In this document: positions 1 through 7,065 of the stretch, piece after piece | Position numbering within the stretch: position 1 is the first letter of the stretch | Layout of the letters: every line of letters starts with the position of its first letter | Origin: Candidatus Neoflavobacterium equi | GTDB taxonomy: Bacteria > Bacteroidota > Bacteroidia > Flavobacteriales > Flavobacteriaceae | Length of the DNA stretch: 7,829 nucleotides | Direction of reading: 5' to 3' | NCBI GenBank assembly: GCA_018065745.1 | Contig: JAGHSS010000371.1 | Coordinates: forward strand, 1 to 7,829 | Notes under the pieces: generated by a model | What the model saw: only the letters and a program-made list of their open reading frames with translations | Database searches by the model: none | What the model was told of the DNA's origin: nothing | Program-made: the position numbers and the translations under genes

Positions 1-86
1 CTAATATTTACATATATTTTACAACCGTTTATCATTTTATCACTAGCGATTTAATATTTCCAGTAAACGTAAGTATCAGAAATAAC

Positions 87-2996
87 TTATATTTTAAACT
101 TCAGAATCACTTTGGTACCCACGCCTTCTTCATGAAGCAATTGGACGTCTTGAGAACTGTAATCATCCAAACTGTCTAATTTGGTTTTGACCAAATCAAT
201 TCCCTTTATTTTGTGCTGTTTGTAATTGTGATTTTTGACAACTCCTTTTCCGTTGTCTTCCAACACACAACTCATCAAATGTTCATTGATCAAACGGAAC
301 TTGATGCTGAATTTAGGATTGATTGAAAAATCGTCAAATGCATGTACAAAAATGTTTTCCACAAAAGGTTGAATCACCATGGAAGGGATTTTTATAAAAC
401 AGTCGTCAATCTCTGGATCTAAATCTATTTCGTATTGAATTCTGAAATTGAATCTCAGATTTTCAATGGCGATATAAGAATGTAAATATTCAATTTCCTT
501 GTCCAATTCAATAAAGTCTTTGGAAGAATTCCCCAAGGTCATGCGCAACATACGTGCAAACTCTCCAAGGTATTTTAATGATTTGTCAATTTCATTGTTG
601 AGTATAAAATACTGTATGGAATTGATGGAATTAAAAATAAAGTGAGGGTTCAGCAATTGCAACAAAAGCGTGAACTTTTGCTTTTCAACCATCAATTTAT
701 TTTCAAAATCATTTTGCTCTTTAAGTTTAAAGCCCTTGTACCATTGATAGCCAAAATAGGACAAGGCAGACAACAACAACAGGGTAATCCAAAACCAAAC
801 ACTAAGTGTTCGCTTCACTTTAATGTCCAGTATTTTGAAATCTTTGGTAGCGTTGTTTCCCAAATCCACGACTCTGATTTCCAATTCGTGATTTCCCTCT
901 TTCAAATAATTGAAAAAAACCTCCCTTTTCTTGGTCATTACACTCCAAGGATCATCTTCACTTAAGCGGTATTGAAACCTTAAATTTTCTTGGTTCCCAG
1001 GATAAATGACTTCAAATTTTGCATTCAATGACTTGCTGTCATCATCCAGCTTTATGTTTGATTTCTTTAAATTGAACCAGTGTAAATCTTGCAGGTGTTG
1101 TGGTTCACCGTTCACATCAATTTCGTAGAGATTGATTCCGCCGATTTCTCTTTTCTGTTCGTAGGCATTTTTCAGATCTACTATATAATACCCCTTGTGA
1201 TTGGAGATATACAATTTGTCGTCAATCACATTGGCGTTCTTTAAAAGTCTGCTGTCAATGGAAAAAGCTTTGTTAAAAACAAACCTATTGTTGTTGATTA
1301 AAAATTCAACTCCTGCTTCTGTTCCAACAATAACAATGTTTTTATAAGGGGTGATGAATTTGACGTTTTTACCCAATAAATCCGTAGGTTTAATGGACTT
1401 TACAATTTTAAAATTTCTCTGGGGATCCAGCTCATATACACCATCAGAAACGGTAGCGACAATCAGATTGCCTGAGCTGTTTTTATCAATGCGTTTGATT
1501 TTATAATTCTCCCACTTTTTGGAGAGGATCATTGAATACAAATTCCCTTCTCTAAAGGAATACAAACCAAAATCTAGAGAAGCCATATAGGTTGTTGTCC
1601 CGATTTCCACTGCATTAAACAAAAAACTTGGTTTCTTGTTTTTTAGATTCCATTTTTTGCCCAACAAATCATCAGATCGATCTGAGCTGGAACGCACCAC
1701 ATTCATGATGTTCCCTTTTGAATCAAATACAGGAGGCTGATTTGGGAGCTCAATAAACTTGACAATTTGCAGATTTGGAGCAATTTGAAAAATCCCTTGG
1801 TTACTTCTTACATATACAAAATTTTTGTTTTTGTACAGCTTTAAAAATTCCAACGGCAGACTTTCCTCTTTGTTGGAATTGATGCTGGCTTCAAAAGAAC
1901 TCTTTTTCAAAGATTTCAATTCCACCTGGTTTTTATCCTTTAAAACCAATCCATTTGACGTCAAAAACAACAGGTTGTTTTCTAACGCTACAATATCTTG
2001 ATTGTGATCTTTAGTAACGTAATAGGTGATGTCTTTATTTAAATCTAGGGTATAAACTCCCTGATCTCTACTCCCGATGAACAAGGTTTGATTGGCATCA
2101 TTAAAAGCAAGGGAAGAAATGGAATAGCTGTCCAATTCAGAATCCTCCAAAATGCGCTTGTATTTAAAGCCATCTACTTCAAAAACTCCACCGGTATCAT
2201 TTTGATCACCAACACTTGCCACTAAAATTTTGTCGTTGTAATCTAAAAATTTAAGGGCTTTTTTAATGGGAATTTTTACGTGTTCACCCTTGTTTAGAAA
2301 ATAGTCATTGACTTGATATACTGCAATGTAATTTTCATGAGATTCATAGATCAATCCCTTGTATTTGTACAAACAGAAAACATTGGTGTGATTCCGAATT
2401 TTCACCATGCGTATGTTTCTGTAATCATCTGTAATTTTAAACAGACCGTCGCGCTGTGTCGCAAAATACAGTCTGTTGTCCAATTCCATAAAATCCACCA
2501 CACTAAAATACTTGCTGTTTTGGAAGTGTTTGTAGTTGGGATTGATGAACGTTTTGGACTTTAAATCATAGATGGACAATCCGTTTTGAGTACCAATAAA
2601 GACTTTGGAATTATAAACTTTGAGACTATTGATTTTGTTGCTGACCAAACCATCAATAATGGAAAGGTGTTTGAATTGCACCCCATCATAAATGAATATT
2701 CCATTGCGATTGGTAGCAAACCATATTTTCCCCTCTGAGTCTTCCAAAATATCATTGCAGTCCAAGAGTTTACTCGGACCCAATTTGGTGATGTTTTTCA
2801 CTACTTCATTAGAGACGATATAGGTATCTAAGCCTGTTGCAATCCAAACATTTTTCTTGGAATCCACCTTGATTTTGTTGATCTGATTGTTGGTGAGTTC
2901 CTTGTTGATGTTGTGAATTTGAACAGGTAAATACTGTGCGTTTGCAGAGGCAAAACACATCAAGAATAAAAGGATAAGTCTAAAACTGAAACGCAT
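87..2996 (-). CDS. Two-component sensor histidine kinase with periplasmic beta-propeller and Y_Y_Y domains (LytS-type kinase core)
   Basis: 969 residues, complete. Residues 1-20 form a signal peptide ending in ANA before Gln21. About 21-640 is a periplasmic sensor with repeated propeller blades; early ones are near 36-64, 77-107 and 117-145, with patterns such as VWIATG, IWFATNRNGIFIYD and VFIGTQNGLSIYD. About 658-727 matches a Y_Y_Y domain (FQYRLSEDDPW ... LKEGNHELEIRVVD). One membrane helix spans about 733-753. The kinase core has the phosphoacceptor motif NPHFIFNSINSIQ (His785), an N box VIQPFVENIFVHA (Glu880, Asn881) and a G box EDNGKG (913-918). This is the LytS/His_kinase type, not HisKA, and no receiver or DNA-binding domain is fused. 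It should sense an unknown extracytoplasmic ligand and phosphorylate the regulator encoded just upstream. Its ATG lies inside the end of the regulator gene (17-nt overlap), so the two are probably translationally coupled. No convincing terminator is seen in positions 1-86. The role is secure; the ligand is unknown. Confidence 0.95.
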   Translation of the reverse strand: MRFSFRLILLFLMCFASANAQYLPVQIHNINKELTNNQINKIKVDSKKNVWIATGLDTYIVSNEVVKNITKLGPSKLLDCNDILEDSEGKIWFATNRNGIFIYDGVQFKHLSIIDGLVSNKINSLKVYNSKVFIGTQNGLSIYDLKSKTFINPNYKHFQNSKYFSVVDFMELDNRLYFATQRDGLFKITDDYRNIRMVKIRNHTNVFCLYKYKGLIYESHENYIAVYQVNDYFLNKGEHVKIPIKKALKFLDYNDKILVASVGDQNDTGGVFEVDGFKYKRILEDSELDSYSISSLAFNDANQTLFIGSRDQGVYTLDLNKDITYYVTKDHNQDIVALENNLLFLTSNGLVLKDKNQVELKSLKKSSFEASINSNKEESLPLEFLKLYKNKNFVYVRSNQGIFQIAPNLQIVKFIELPNQPPVFDSKGNIMNVVRSSSDRSDDLLGKKWNLKNKKPSFLFNAVEIGTTTYMASLDFGLYSFREGNLYSMILSKKWENYKIKRIDKNSSGNLIVATVSDGVYELDPQRNFKIVKSIKPTDLLGKNVKFITPYKNIVIVGTEAGVEFLINNNRFVFNKAFSIDSRLLKNANVIDDKLYISNHKGYYIVDLKNAYEQKREIGGINLYEIDVNGEPQHLQDLHWFNLKKSNIKLDDDSKSLNAKFEVIYPGNQENLRFQYRLSEDDPWSVMTKKREVFFNYLKEGNHELEIRVVDLGNNATKDFKILDIKVKRTLSVWFWITLLLLSALSYFGYQWYKGFKLKEQNDFENKLMVEKQKFTLLLQLLNPHFIFNSINSIQYFILNNEIDKSLKYLGEFARMLRMTLGNSSKDFIELDKEIEYLHSYIAIENLRFNFRIQYEIDLDPEIDDCFIKIPSMVIQPFVENIFVHAFDDFSINPKFSIKFRLINEHLMSCVLEDNGKGVVKNHNYKQHKIKGIDLVKTKLDSLDDYSSQDVQLLHEEGVGTKVILKFKI

Positions 2997-3729
2997 CTAA
3001 AAACACAGATTTAATTCTGCTTGCAACAGGTATTTTTGATCCGTCAACCATCAGTACTTGACTCAGTAAACGATCATAAGATTTGACAAAATTTTTATTG
3101 ATCAAAAAACTTCTATGCGTTCTAAAAAAAGAAGCATCCTGAATCAGGTCACAAATTTCTTTAAGTGACTTGGTGTACAAGGTTTTCTTTCTGTCCAAGG
3201 TCGCTACATTACAATAAGCACCAGAAGCCTCACAATAAATGATACTGTTCAGGTTGACAACGTCAAAACCATTGGTTGTAGATAACACAATTTTGTTTGT
3301 ACCTGCAGAGGACGAATTTAAATTCTCCATCAACAAGGCTATTTTATTTAGTTGGGAACCGTTGTATTTCTTTTTGTTTATTTTTTCAATTACCTTTCTG
3401 ATGTCTTCTTCCCCTACGGGCTTCAACACATAATCCAAAGCACTGTATTTAAATGCTTTTATGGCAAAATTATCATGAGCAGTCGTAAAAACTACTTCAA
3501 AATTTATTTGAGGCAAAATATTGAAAAGTTCAAAACCGTTTTGATTTGGCATTTCTATATCCAGAAATACCAATTGTGGTTCACGTTGTTTAATGGCAAC
3601 AACGGCTGACTGTACGGAATTACAAACTTCAACTATTTCAATTTGATCTGAAAAATAACGTTCACACAAGCCCTTTAAAAATTGGCGTGCATTTTGTTCG
3701 TCATCTACTATTATAGCTTTTATCTTCAT
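2980..3729 (-). CDS. LytTR-family DNA-binding response regulator
   Basis: 249 residues, complete. The N-terminal receiver domain (about 3-118) has the acidic pair Asp9/Asp10 (IIVDDE), phosphoacceptor Asp57 (LVFLDIEMP), Thr83 in FTTAHD and Lys103 in VLKPV, so all catalytic positions are present. A linker with poly-Asn/Ser stretches leads to a C-terminal LytTR DNA-binding domain (about 146-245), with the typical IIYCEASGAYCNV and FFRTHRSFLINKNFV segments. It should be phosphorylated by the kinase encoded immediately downstream and bind DNA as a dimer, usually at short repeats about two helical turns apart. It is the first gene of the minus-strand operon, and a consensus promoter lies just upstream. 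Targets are not known. The divergent intergenic region carries a repeat array that could be its own operator (inference). The family call is secure. Confidence 0.95.
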   Translation of the reverse strand: MKIKAIIVDDEQNARQFLKGLCERYFSDQIEIVEVCNSVQSAVVAIKQREPQLVFLDIEMPNQNGFELFNILPQINFEVVFTTAHDNFAIKAFKYSALDYVLKPVGEEDIRKVIEKINKKKYNGSQLNKIALLMENLNSSSAGTNKIVLSTTNGFDVVNLNSIIYCEASGAYCNVATLDRKKTLYTKSLKEICDLIQDASFFRTHRSFLINKNFVKSYDRLLSQVLMVDGSKIPVASRIKSVFLDAFQF

Positions 3730-3743
3730 AAGTCGATTTTCAA

Positions 3744-3772
3744 CAAATCTAATATTATTTATACTATTTCAA
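3744..3772 (-). promoter_or_regulatory. Bacteroidota-type promoter of the response regulator/kinase operon
   Basis: On the minus strand, TTG (3772-3770) is followed after 18 nt by TAGATTTG (3751-3744). This matches the Bacteroidota sigma-A pattern TTG-N17-23-TAnnTTTG at every fixed position. Transcription would begin about 5-7 nt downstream, giving a leader of roughly ten nucleotides before the ATG at 3729. No Shine-Dalgarno sequence is present, as is usual in this phylum. Not experimentally shown. Confidence 0.65.
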
Positions 3773-3809
3773 TATAAGAAAATACTTGTTTTTTAGAAAG
3801 ATACTACTT

Positions 3810-3856
3810 TTATGTAAGATAAATCTTGTTACATAAATAAGGTATTCACTTATGTA
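3810..3856. promoter_or_regulatory. Candidate operator: three TTATGTA heptamers at 20-bp steps
   Basis: TTATGTA occurs at 3810-3816 and 3850-3856, and its exact reverse complement TACATAA at 3830-3836. The spacers are 13 nt each, so the starts are exactly 20 bp apart, close to two helical turns. The first two copies also form an imperfect hairpin-like inverted repeat, TTATGTAAGAT (3810-3820) against ATCTTGTTACATAA (3823-3836), with a 3-nt bulge. A weaker copy, AACATAA, lies at 3911-3917 next to the -33 element of the plus-strand promoter. The array sits between two divergent promoters, about 38 bp upstream of the regulator's -33 element. A role as a binding site for the adjacent LytTR regulator is inference from position and spacing. 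Confidence 0.45.
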
Positions 3857-3918
3857 CGCAACTAACGCTAAGGATATTTTGCCCACACCGCTAAATCTGT
3901 CATAATTTAAAACATAAA

Positions 3919-3951
3919 TTGCGAAATAAATTTTTCTAATTCTTAATTTTG
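3919..3951 (+). promoter_or_regulatory. Bacteroidota-type promoter of the TIGR02757-MFS pair, probably leaderless
   Basis: TTG (3919-3921) is followed after 22 nt by TAATTTTG (3944-3951), a full match to TTG-N17-23-TAnnTTTG. The -7 element ends only 4 nt before the ATG at 3956, so the expected transcription start falls on or next to the A of the start codon. The mRNA would then have essentially no 5' leader, and there is no room for a ribosome binding site. Confidence 0.65.
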
Positions 3952-3955
3952 CGGC

Positions 3956-4735
3956 ATGGACACGCAAGAATTAATTGAATTTTTAAATTTCAAAGCAGAT
4001 CAATACAACAACCCTGAGTTTATCACCTCAGATCCCATTCAAATTCCACATCAGTTTGACCTAAAAGAAGACATTGAAATATCAGGTTTCCTCGCATCAA
4101 CTATTGCATGGGGAAACAGAAAAATGATCATCACAAACGCCAACAAGATGATGGATCTTATGGGCAACAGCCCCTATGATTTTTTGATGTCAGCAAGTGA
4201 GGAACGCATAGAGGATATAGAACATTTTGTACATAGAACATACAACACGGAAGATTTTAAATACTTTTTAAAATCCCTACAGCACATTTACAGAAACCAC
4301 GGAGGCTTGGAGGGTGTTTTTTCAGCACAACCAGAATTGAATTTACAAGAGCGCATAAGTCATTTTAAAAAGGTTTTTTTTGACCTGCCTTTTGCACAGC
4401 GAACCACCAAGCACATCTCTGATCCAGCCAAGGGTTCAGCCTCCAAACGCATCAATATGTTTTTGAGATGGATGTGCAGAAAAGACAACAAAGGAGTAGA
4501 TTTTGGCCTCTGGCACCAAATTCACCCAAGTGAGCTTTCTTGTCCGCTGGATGTGCACTCTGGCAATGTAGCACGTCATTTGGGCATTTTAAAACGCAAT
4601 CAGAACGATCAAAAAGCGTTATTGGAATTGGATACCGCCCTGCGTTCTTTTGACGCCGATGATCCCTCAAAATATGACTTTGCCCTTTTTGGCCTTGGCG
4701 TATTTGAAAATATGGGCCGCCAAACAACACCTTAA
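3956..4735 (+). CDS. TIGR02757 family protein (DUF2400), probable HhH-GPD-like fold
   Basis: 259 residues, complete and of normal family length; no signal peptide or membrane helix, so cytoplasmic. Family hallmarks are FLASTIAWGNRKMI (45-58), the block GSASKRINMFLRWM (160-173), a GVDFGLW motif (180-186), CPLDVHSGNVARHLG (196-210) and KYDFALFGLGVF (239-250). The family is officially of unknown function. By eye, two blocks resemble helix-hairpin-helix DNA glycosylases: GSASKRIN lines up with the GxGRKTAN segment holding the catalytic lysine of endonuclease III, which would be Lys164 here, and LDVHSGNVARHLG lines up with the VDTHVxRVxxRLG segment holding the catalytic aspartate, here Asp199. There is no C-terminal iron-sulfur cysteine cluster. 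A DNA-repair role is therefore inference. The start is the only ATG consistent with the promoter, and the MFS gene follows after 14 nt. Confidence 0.9.
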   Translation: MDTQELIEFLNFKADQYNNPEFITSDPIQIPHQFDLKEDIEISGFLASTIAWGNRKMIITNANKMMDLMGNSPYDFLMSASEERIEDIEHFVHRTYNTEDFKYFLKSLQHIYRNHGGLEGVFSAQPELNLQERISHFKKVFFDLPFAQRTTKHISDPAKGSASKRINMFLRWMCRKDNKGVDFGLWHQIHPSELSCPLDVHSGNVARHLGILKRNQNDQKALLELDTALRSFDADDPSKYDFALFGLGVFENMGRQTTP

Positions 4736-4749
4736 CTATAAAATTCTAC

Positions 4750-5976
4750 ATGACAGAAAAGACAAATACCAATTTCTCCACCTACCAAAAAGTGGTTATA
4801 GCCGTCTTGGCCATCACCCAATTTACCGTGTTGCTCGGTTTCATGATCATGGCGCCAATGGGTGACATGCTGATGAAATCCATCCACCTCACCCCAGGAC
4901 AATTTGGAACCGTCGTTTCTGCTTACGCCTTTAGTGCCGGCGCTGCGGGATTGTTGACCGCTGGTTTTGCAGACCGTTTTGACCGCAAAAAGCTATTGCT
5001 GTTTTTCTATATCGGTTTTATTGCAGGTACCTTTATATGTAGTCTTTCCAACAGCTACCTCACCCTGATCCTGGCCCGCGTCATTACCGGTCTTTTTGGA
5101 GGTGTTATTGGATCAATTTCCCTGGCCATTGTCACAGATTTGTTCAACCTCCAACAACGTGGACGCGTGATGGGATTGATTCAAATGGGCATTGGAGCCA
5201 GTCAAGTTTTGGGAATCCCAGTGGGATTGTATCTTGGAAATCACCTGGGGTGGCAAAGTGCCTTTGTAGCTATTGGAATTATCGCAATTTGCATCGCTTT
5301 GATCATTGCCTTTTATCTCAAGCCTGTCACGGCACATTTAAGTCTGCAAAAGAAACAAAACGTACTCACCCATTTGTGGCATACCTTTACCAACAAACAG
5401 TATATCATCGCCTATGGTGCAGCATCCATGATGGCCGTTGGCGGTTATATGATCATGCCCTTTAGCAGTGTTTATGCCATCAACAACCTTAAAGTCAACC
5501 AAGACCAATTGCCGTTGTTGTTTATGTTTGCTGGAGTTTCCTCCTTGATCATCATGCCCTTGGTTGGACGTCTAAGCGATCAATATGACAAATTCAAGAT
5601 ATTTGCCATATCCATCATTTGGATGTGTATTATGGTGGTTGTATACACCAATTTAGATCCCCTACCGTTTGTGTACATCGTCATTTTAAACATTGTGATG
5701 CAGATGGGAATTCTGAGCAGATCTACCCCGGGAAGTGCGCTCATCAGTGCTGTTCCAGATCCCGGAGACAGAGGTGCTTTTATGAGCATGAACGCTTCCA
5801 TTCAGCAGGTTGCTGGAGGAATTGCCGCTTGGATTGCGGGGATGATTGTATACCAACCCCAACCGGAGGATCCCATCCAACACTATCCCGTCATTGGGTA
5901 TGCAGTCGCAGGGGTCAGCATCATCAGTTTGATTTTGATGTACTACATCAATTCCTATGTCAAGACAAAAAAATAA
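4750..5976 (+). CDS. MFS transporter, 12 transmembrane helices (DHA1/AraJ-like efflux type)
   Basis: 408 residues, complete, inner membrane. The hydrophobic pattern fits 12 helices in two six-helix halves, with a hydrophilic centre near 191-215. Motif A is clear in loop 2-3 (GFADRFDRKK, 72-81), and a weaker copy is in loop 8-9 (LVGRLSDQYDKFK, 271-283), as expected for duplicated halves. Helix 4 carries LARVITGLFGG (108-118, motif B-like, Arg110), and helix 5 carries GIPVGLYLG (155-163, motif C-like), which is typical of proton-driven antiporters. The protein should export a small molecule using the proton gradient; the substrate cannot be told from sequence. The gene starts 14 nt after the TIGR02757 stop with no room for a separate promoter, so the two are probably cotranscribed. 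No Shine-Dalgarno sequence is seen; the region before the ATG is A/T-rich. The stretch is clearly richer in GC than the kinase gene. Confidence 0.92.
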   Translation: MTEKTNTNFSTYQKVVIAVLAITQFTVLLGFMIMAPMGDMLMKSIHLTPGQFGTVVSAYAFSAGAAGLLTAGFADRFDRKKLLLFFYIGFIAGTFICSLSNSYLTLILARVITGLFGGVIGSISLAIVTDLFNLQQRGRVMGLIQMGIGASQVLGIPVGLYLGNHLGWQSAFVAIGIIAICIALIIAFYLKPVTAHLSLQKKQNVLTHLWHTFTNKQYIIAYGAASMMAVGGYMIMPFSSVYAINNLKVNQDQLPLLFMFAGVSSLIIMPLVGRLSDQYDKFKIFAISIIWMCIMVVVYTNLDPLPFVYIVILNIVMQMGILSRSTPGSALISAVPDPGDRGAFMSMNASIQQVAGGIAAWIAGMIVYQPQPEDPIQHYPVIGYAVAGVSIISLILMYYINSYVKTKK

Positions 5977-5994
5977 CACAGCTATACAAAAATT

Positions 5995-6026
5995 AAACGC
6001 CCAAGAAATCTTGGGCGTTTTGGTTT
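5995..6026 (+). terminator. Rho-independent terminator after the MFS gene
   Basis: A perfect inverted repeat AAACGCCCAAGA (5995-6006) / TCTTGGGCGTTT (6009-6020) gives a GC-rich stem with a small loop, followed by TTTTGGTTT. It starts 18 nt after the MFS stop codon. The sequence on the other side is also T-rich when read on the minus strand, so it could work in both directions. Confidence 0.85.
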
Positions 6027-6115
6027 ATACAACCTAATCAACATTGTGTGAAATCCTTTGAAAAGGAGTTTGTTACATTTATATTCAGTATCTTATAGAG
6101 ACCAAATTGCAGCAG

Positions 6116-6979
6116 ATGAAAATTTTACTCGCATTAGTCTTTAGCTTAACCATCACCTCAGTGAATGCAGTTTCCAAACGGTATTCACTAGGTCACAACA
6201 TACAACCGTCCTTACCAATTACGCAAATCCCGGTTGCCATAGGCACATCCTGCGCCACACCGTTTCACTACAGCACGGTTGGACTGCCCACGTCCAACAT
6301 CCCCTCCCATTGTCCCTGGCCGGTTCACAACGACAGGTGGTTTGTTTTTCAAACCCCGAGTTCCAGAATAAAACTGGAGATTGAAACCGCAGATCAGGGC
6401 ATTCCAATCAATTATACCCTGTATGAGGAATCCATGTTGCAGGTGGAAGGATCCTGCGGAAATACTCCTTTAAAAGAAATGCCCCTCCTCACCCCACTAG
6501 CCCGGTATTATTTGAGAATATCCACCCCACAACCCACGCATGTTGACATCAGCTTTTGTTTGAGCAGTCCCCAAGAAATTCAAGTGGGCAGCAACTGTCA
6601 AAACCCCATCATCATCACTGCCCTCCCTTTTGAAACCTGGGACACTACCGCTCATTTTGGCAACCACATCCACGGTGCCACCGCCTGCATCACGCATTAT
6701 ACCAATGGAAACGACGTGGTGTACAAATACACGCCAAATACAGATCAGGTCGTGGACATCAGCATGGATCCCTTGGGGAAATCATGGACCAGCATTCAAG
6801 TGCTCGACTCCTGTGATTTTACAAATGCCAACTGTCTTGGAGCAGTTGCCAATCCAAGTCTCAACGTCAGAATAGTCAAGGGCGTTCCACTCACGGCACA
6901 CCAATCCTATTTCATCTACATCAGCTCCTGGTACCCGCCCCAAAGATTCAGATACCACTTGGAACTGCTGCAGAGATAA
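6116..6979 (+). CDS. Secreted protein with two tandem cysteine-containing beta-sandwich-like repeats (PPC-like), function unknown
   Basis: 287 residues from the ATG at 6116. An in-frame TTG at 6107 would add three residues, but the ATG gives a cleaner signal peptide (MKILLALVFSLTITSVNA, cleavage after Ala18). The mature part holds two related units, about 43-150 and 158-286. They match in order: GTSCATPFHYS with GSNCQNPIIIT, DRWFVFQTP with DVVYKYTP, a central Cys segment (VEGSC114 with VLDSC233), and ARYYLRIST with QSYFIYISS. This layout resembles the pre-peptidase C-terminal (PPC)-like beta-sandwich units common in secreted Bacteroidota proteins. There are eight cysteines (46, 66, 114, 148, 161, 191, 233, 240), which suggests disulfides. 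No type IX secretion C-terminal domain, lipobox or enzyme motif is visible, so it is probably periplasmic or released. It appears to be a single-gene unit, with a terminator before it and hairpins after it. Confidence 0.8.
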   Translation: MKILLALVFSLTITSVNAVSKRYSLGHNIQPSLPITQIPVAIGTSCATPFHYSTVGLPTSNIPSHCPWPVHNDRWFVFQTPSSRIKLEIETADQGIPINYTLYEESMLQVEGSCGNTPLKEMPLLTPLARYYLRISTPQPTHVDISFCLSSPQEIQVGSNCQNPIIITALPFETWDTTAHFGNHIHGATACITHYTNGNDVVYKYTPNTDQVVDISMDPLGKSWTSIQVLDSCDFTNANCLGAVANPSLNVRIVKGVPLTAHQSYFIYISSWYPPQRFRYHLELLQR

Positions 6980-6983
6980 CCCC

Positions 6984-7018
6984 AAAAAAAAACGCACAAA
7001 TACAGAGTATTTGTGCGT
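6984..7018 (-). terminator. Rho-independent terminator of the SatP-family gene (minus strand)
   Basis: The arms ACGCACAAATAC (6992-7003) and GTATTTGTGCGT (7007-7018) pair perfectly over 12 bp with a 3-nt loop. The nine A residues at 6984-6992 become a T-tract directly after the hairpin when read on the minus strand, so it terminates the leftward transcript of the transporter gene. On the plus strand the hairpin is followed by ACAGCTTTAATC, a poor T-tract, so it is weaker for the secreted-protein gene. Confidence 0.8.
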
Positions 7019-7039
7019 ACAGCTTTAATCTAACTATTT

Positions 7040-7065
7040 AAACAGTCATGCGAACTGTTTTCTTT
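7040..7065 (+). terminator. Possible weak terminator for the secreted-protein gene
   Basis: AAACAGT (7040-7046) and ACTGTTT (7054-7060) form a 7-bp stem with a 7-nt loop, followed by TCTTT. The stem is AT-rich and short. CTGTTT (7055-7060) could pair instead with AAACAG (7066-7071), which would break the first hairpin. Confidence 0.35.

Noticed and set aside
1..86. Terminator or partial gene downstream of the kinase
   Set aside because: I see only short weak inverted repeats (CGTTTA 26-31 / TAAACG 64-69) and a spaced direct repeat TAATATTT (2-9, 52-59), with no strong stem plus T-tract and no ORF.
3764..3967. Minus-strand ORF of 67 codons across the divergent intergenic region
   Set aside because: It starts inside the TIGR02757 gene, covers both promoters and the repeat array, and its product resembles no family I know.
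5619..5996. 125-codon plus-strand ORF inside the MFS gene, and similar overlapping ORFs elsewhere
   Set aside because: They lie in other frames of clearly conserved genes, have no start signals, and encode unnatural compositions rich in Cys and His.
6061..6068. AAAAGGAG as a Shine-Dalgarno sequence
   Set aside because: It lies nearly 50 nt upstream of the ATG at 6116, and this phylum rarely uses such sites.
6058..6081. TTG ... TACATTTA as a promoter for the secreted-protein gene
   Set aside because: The spacer is only 13 nt, below the 17-23 nt expected, and the -7 box has a mismatch.
6107..6115. TTG start adding three residues to the secreted protein
   Set aside because: The ATG three codons later gives a standard signal peptide starting with MK, and Bacteroidota seldom use TTG when an ATG is at hand.
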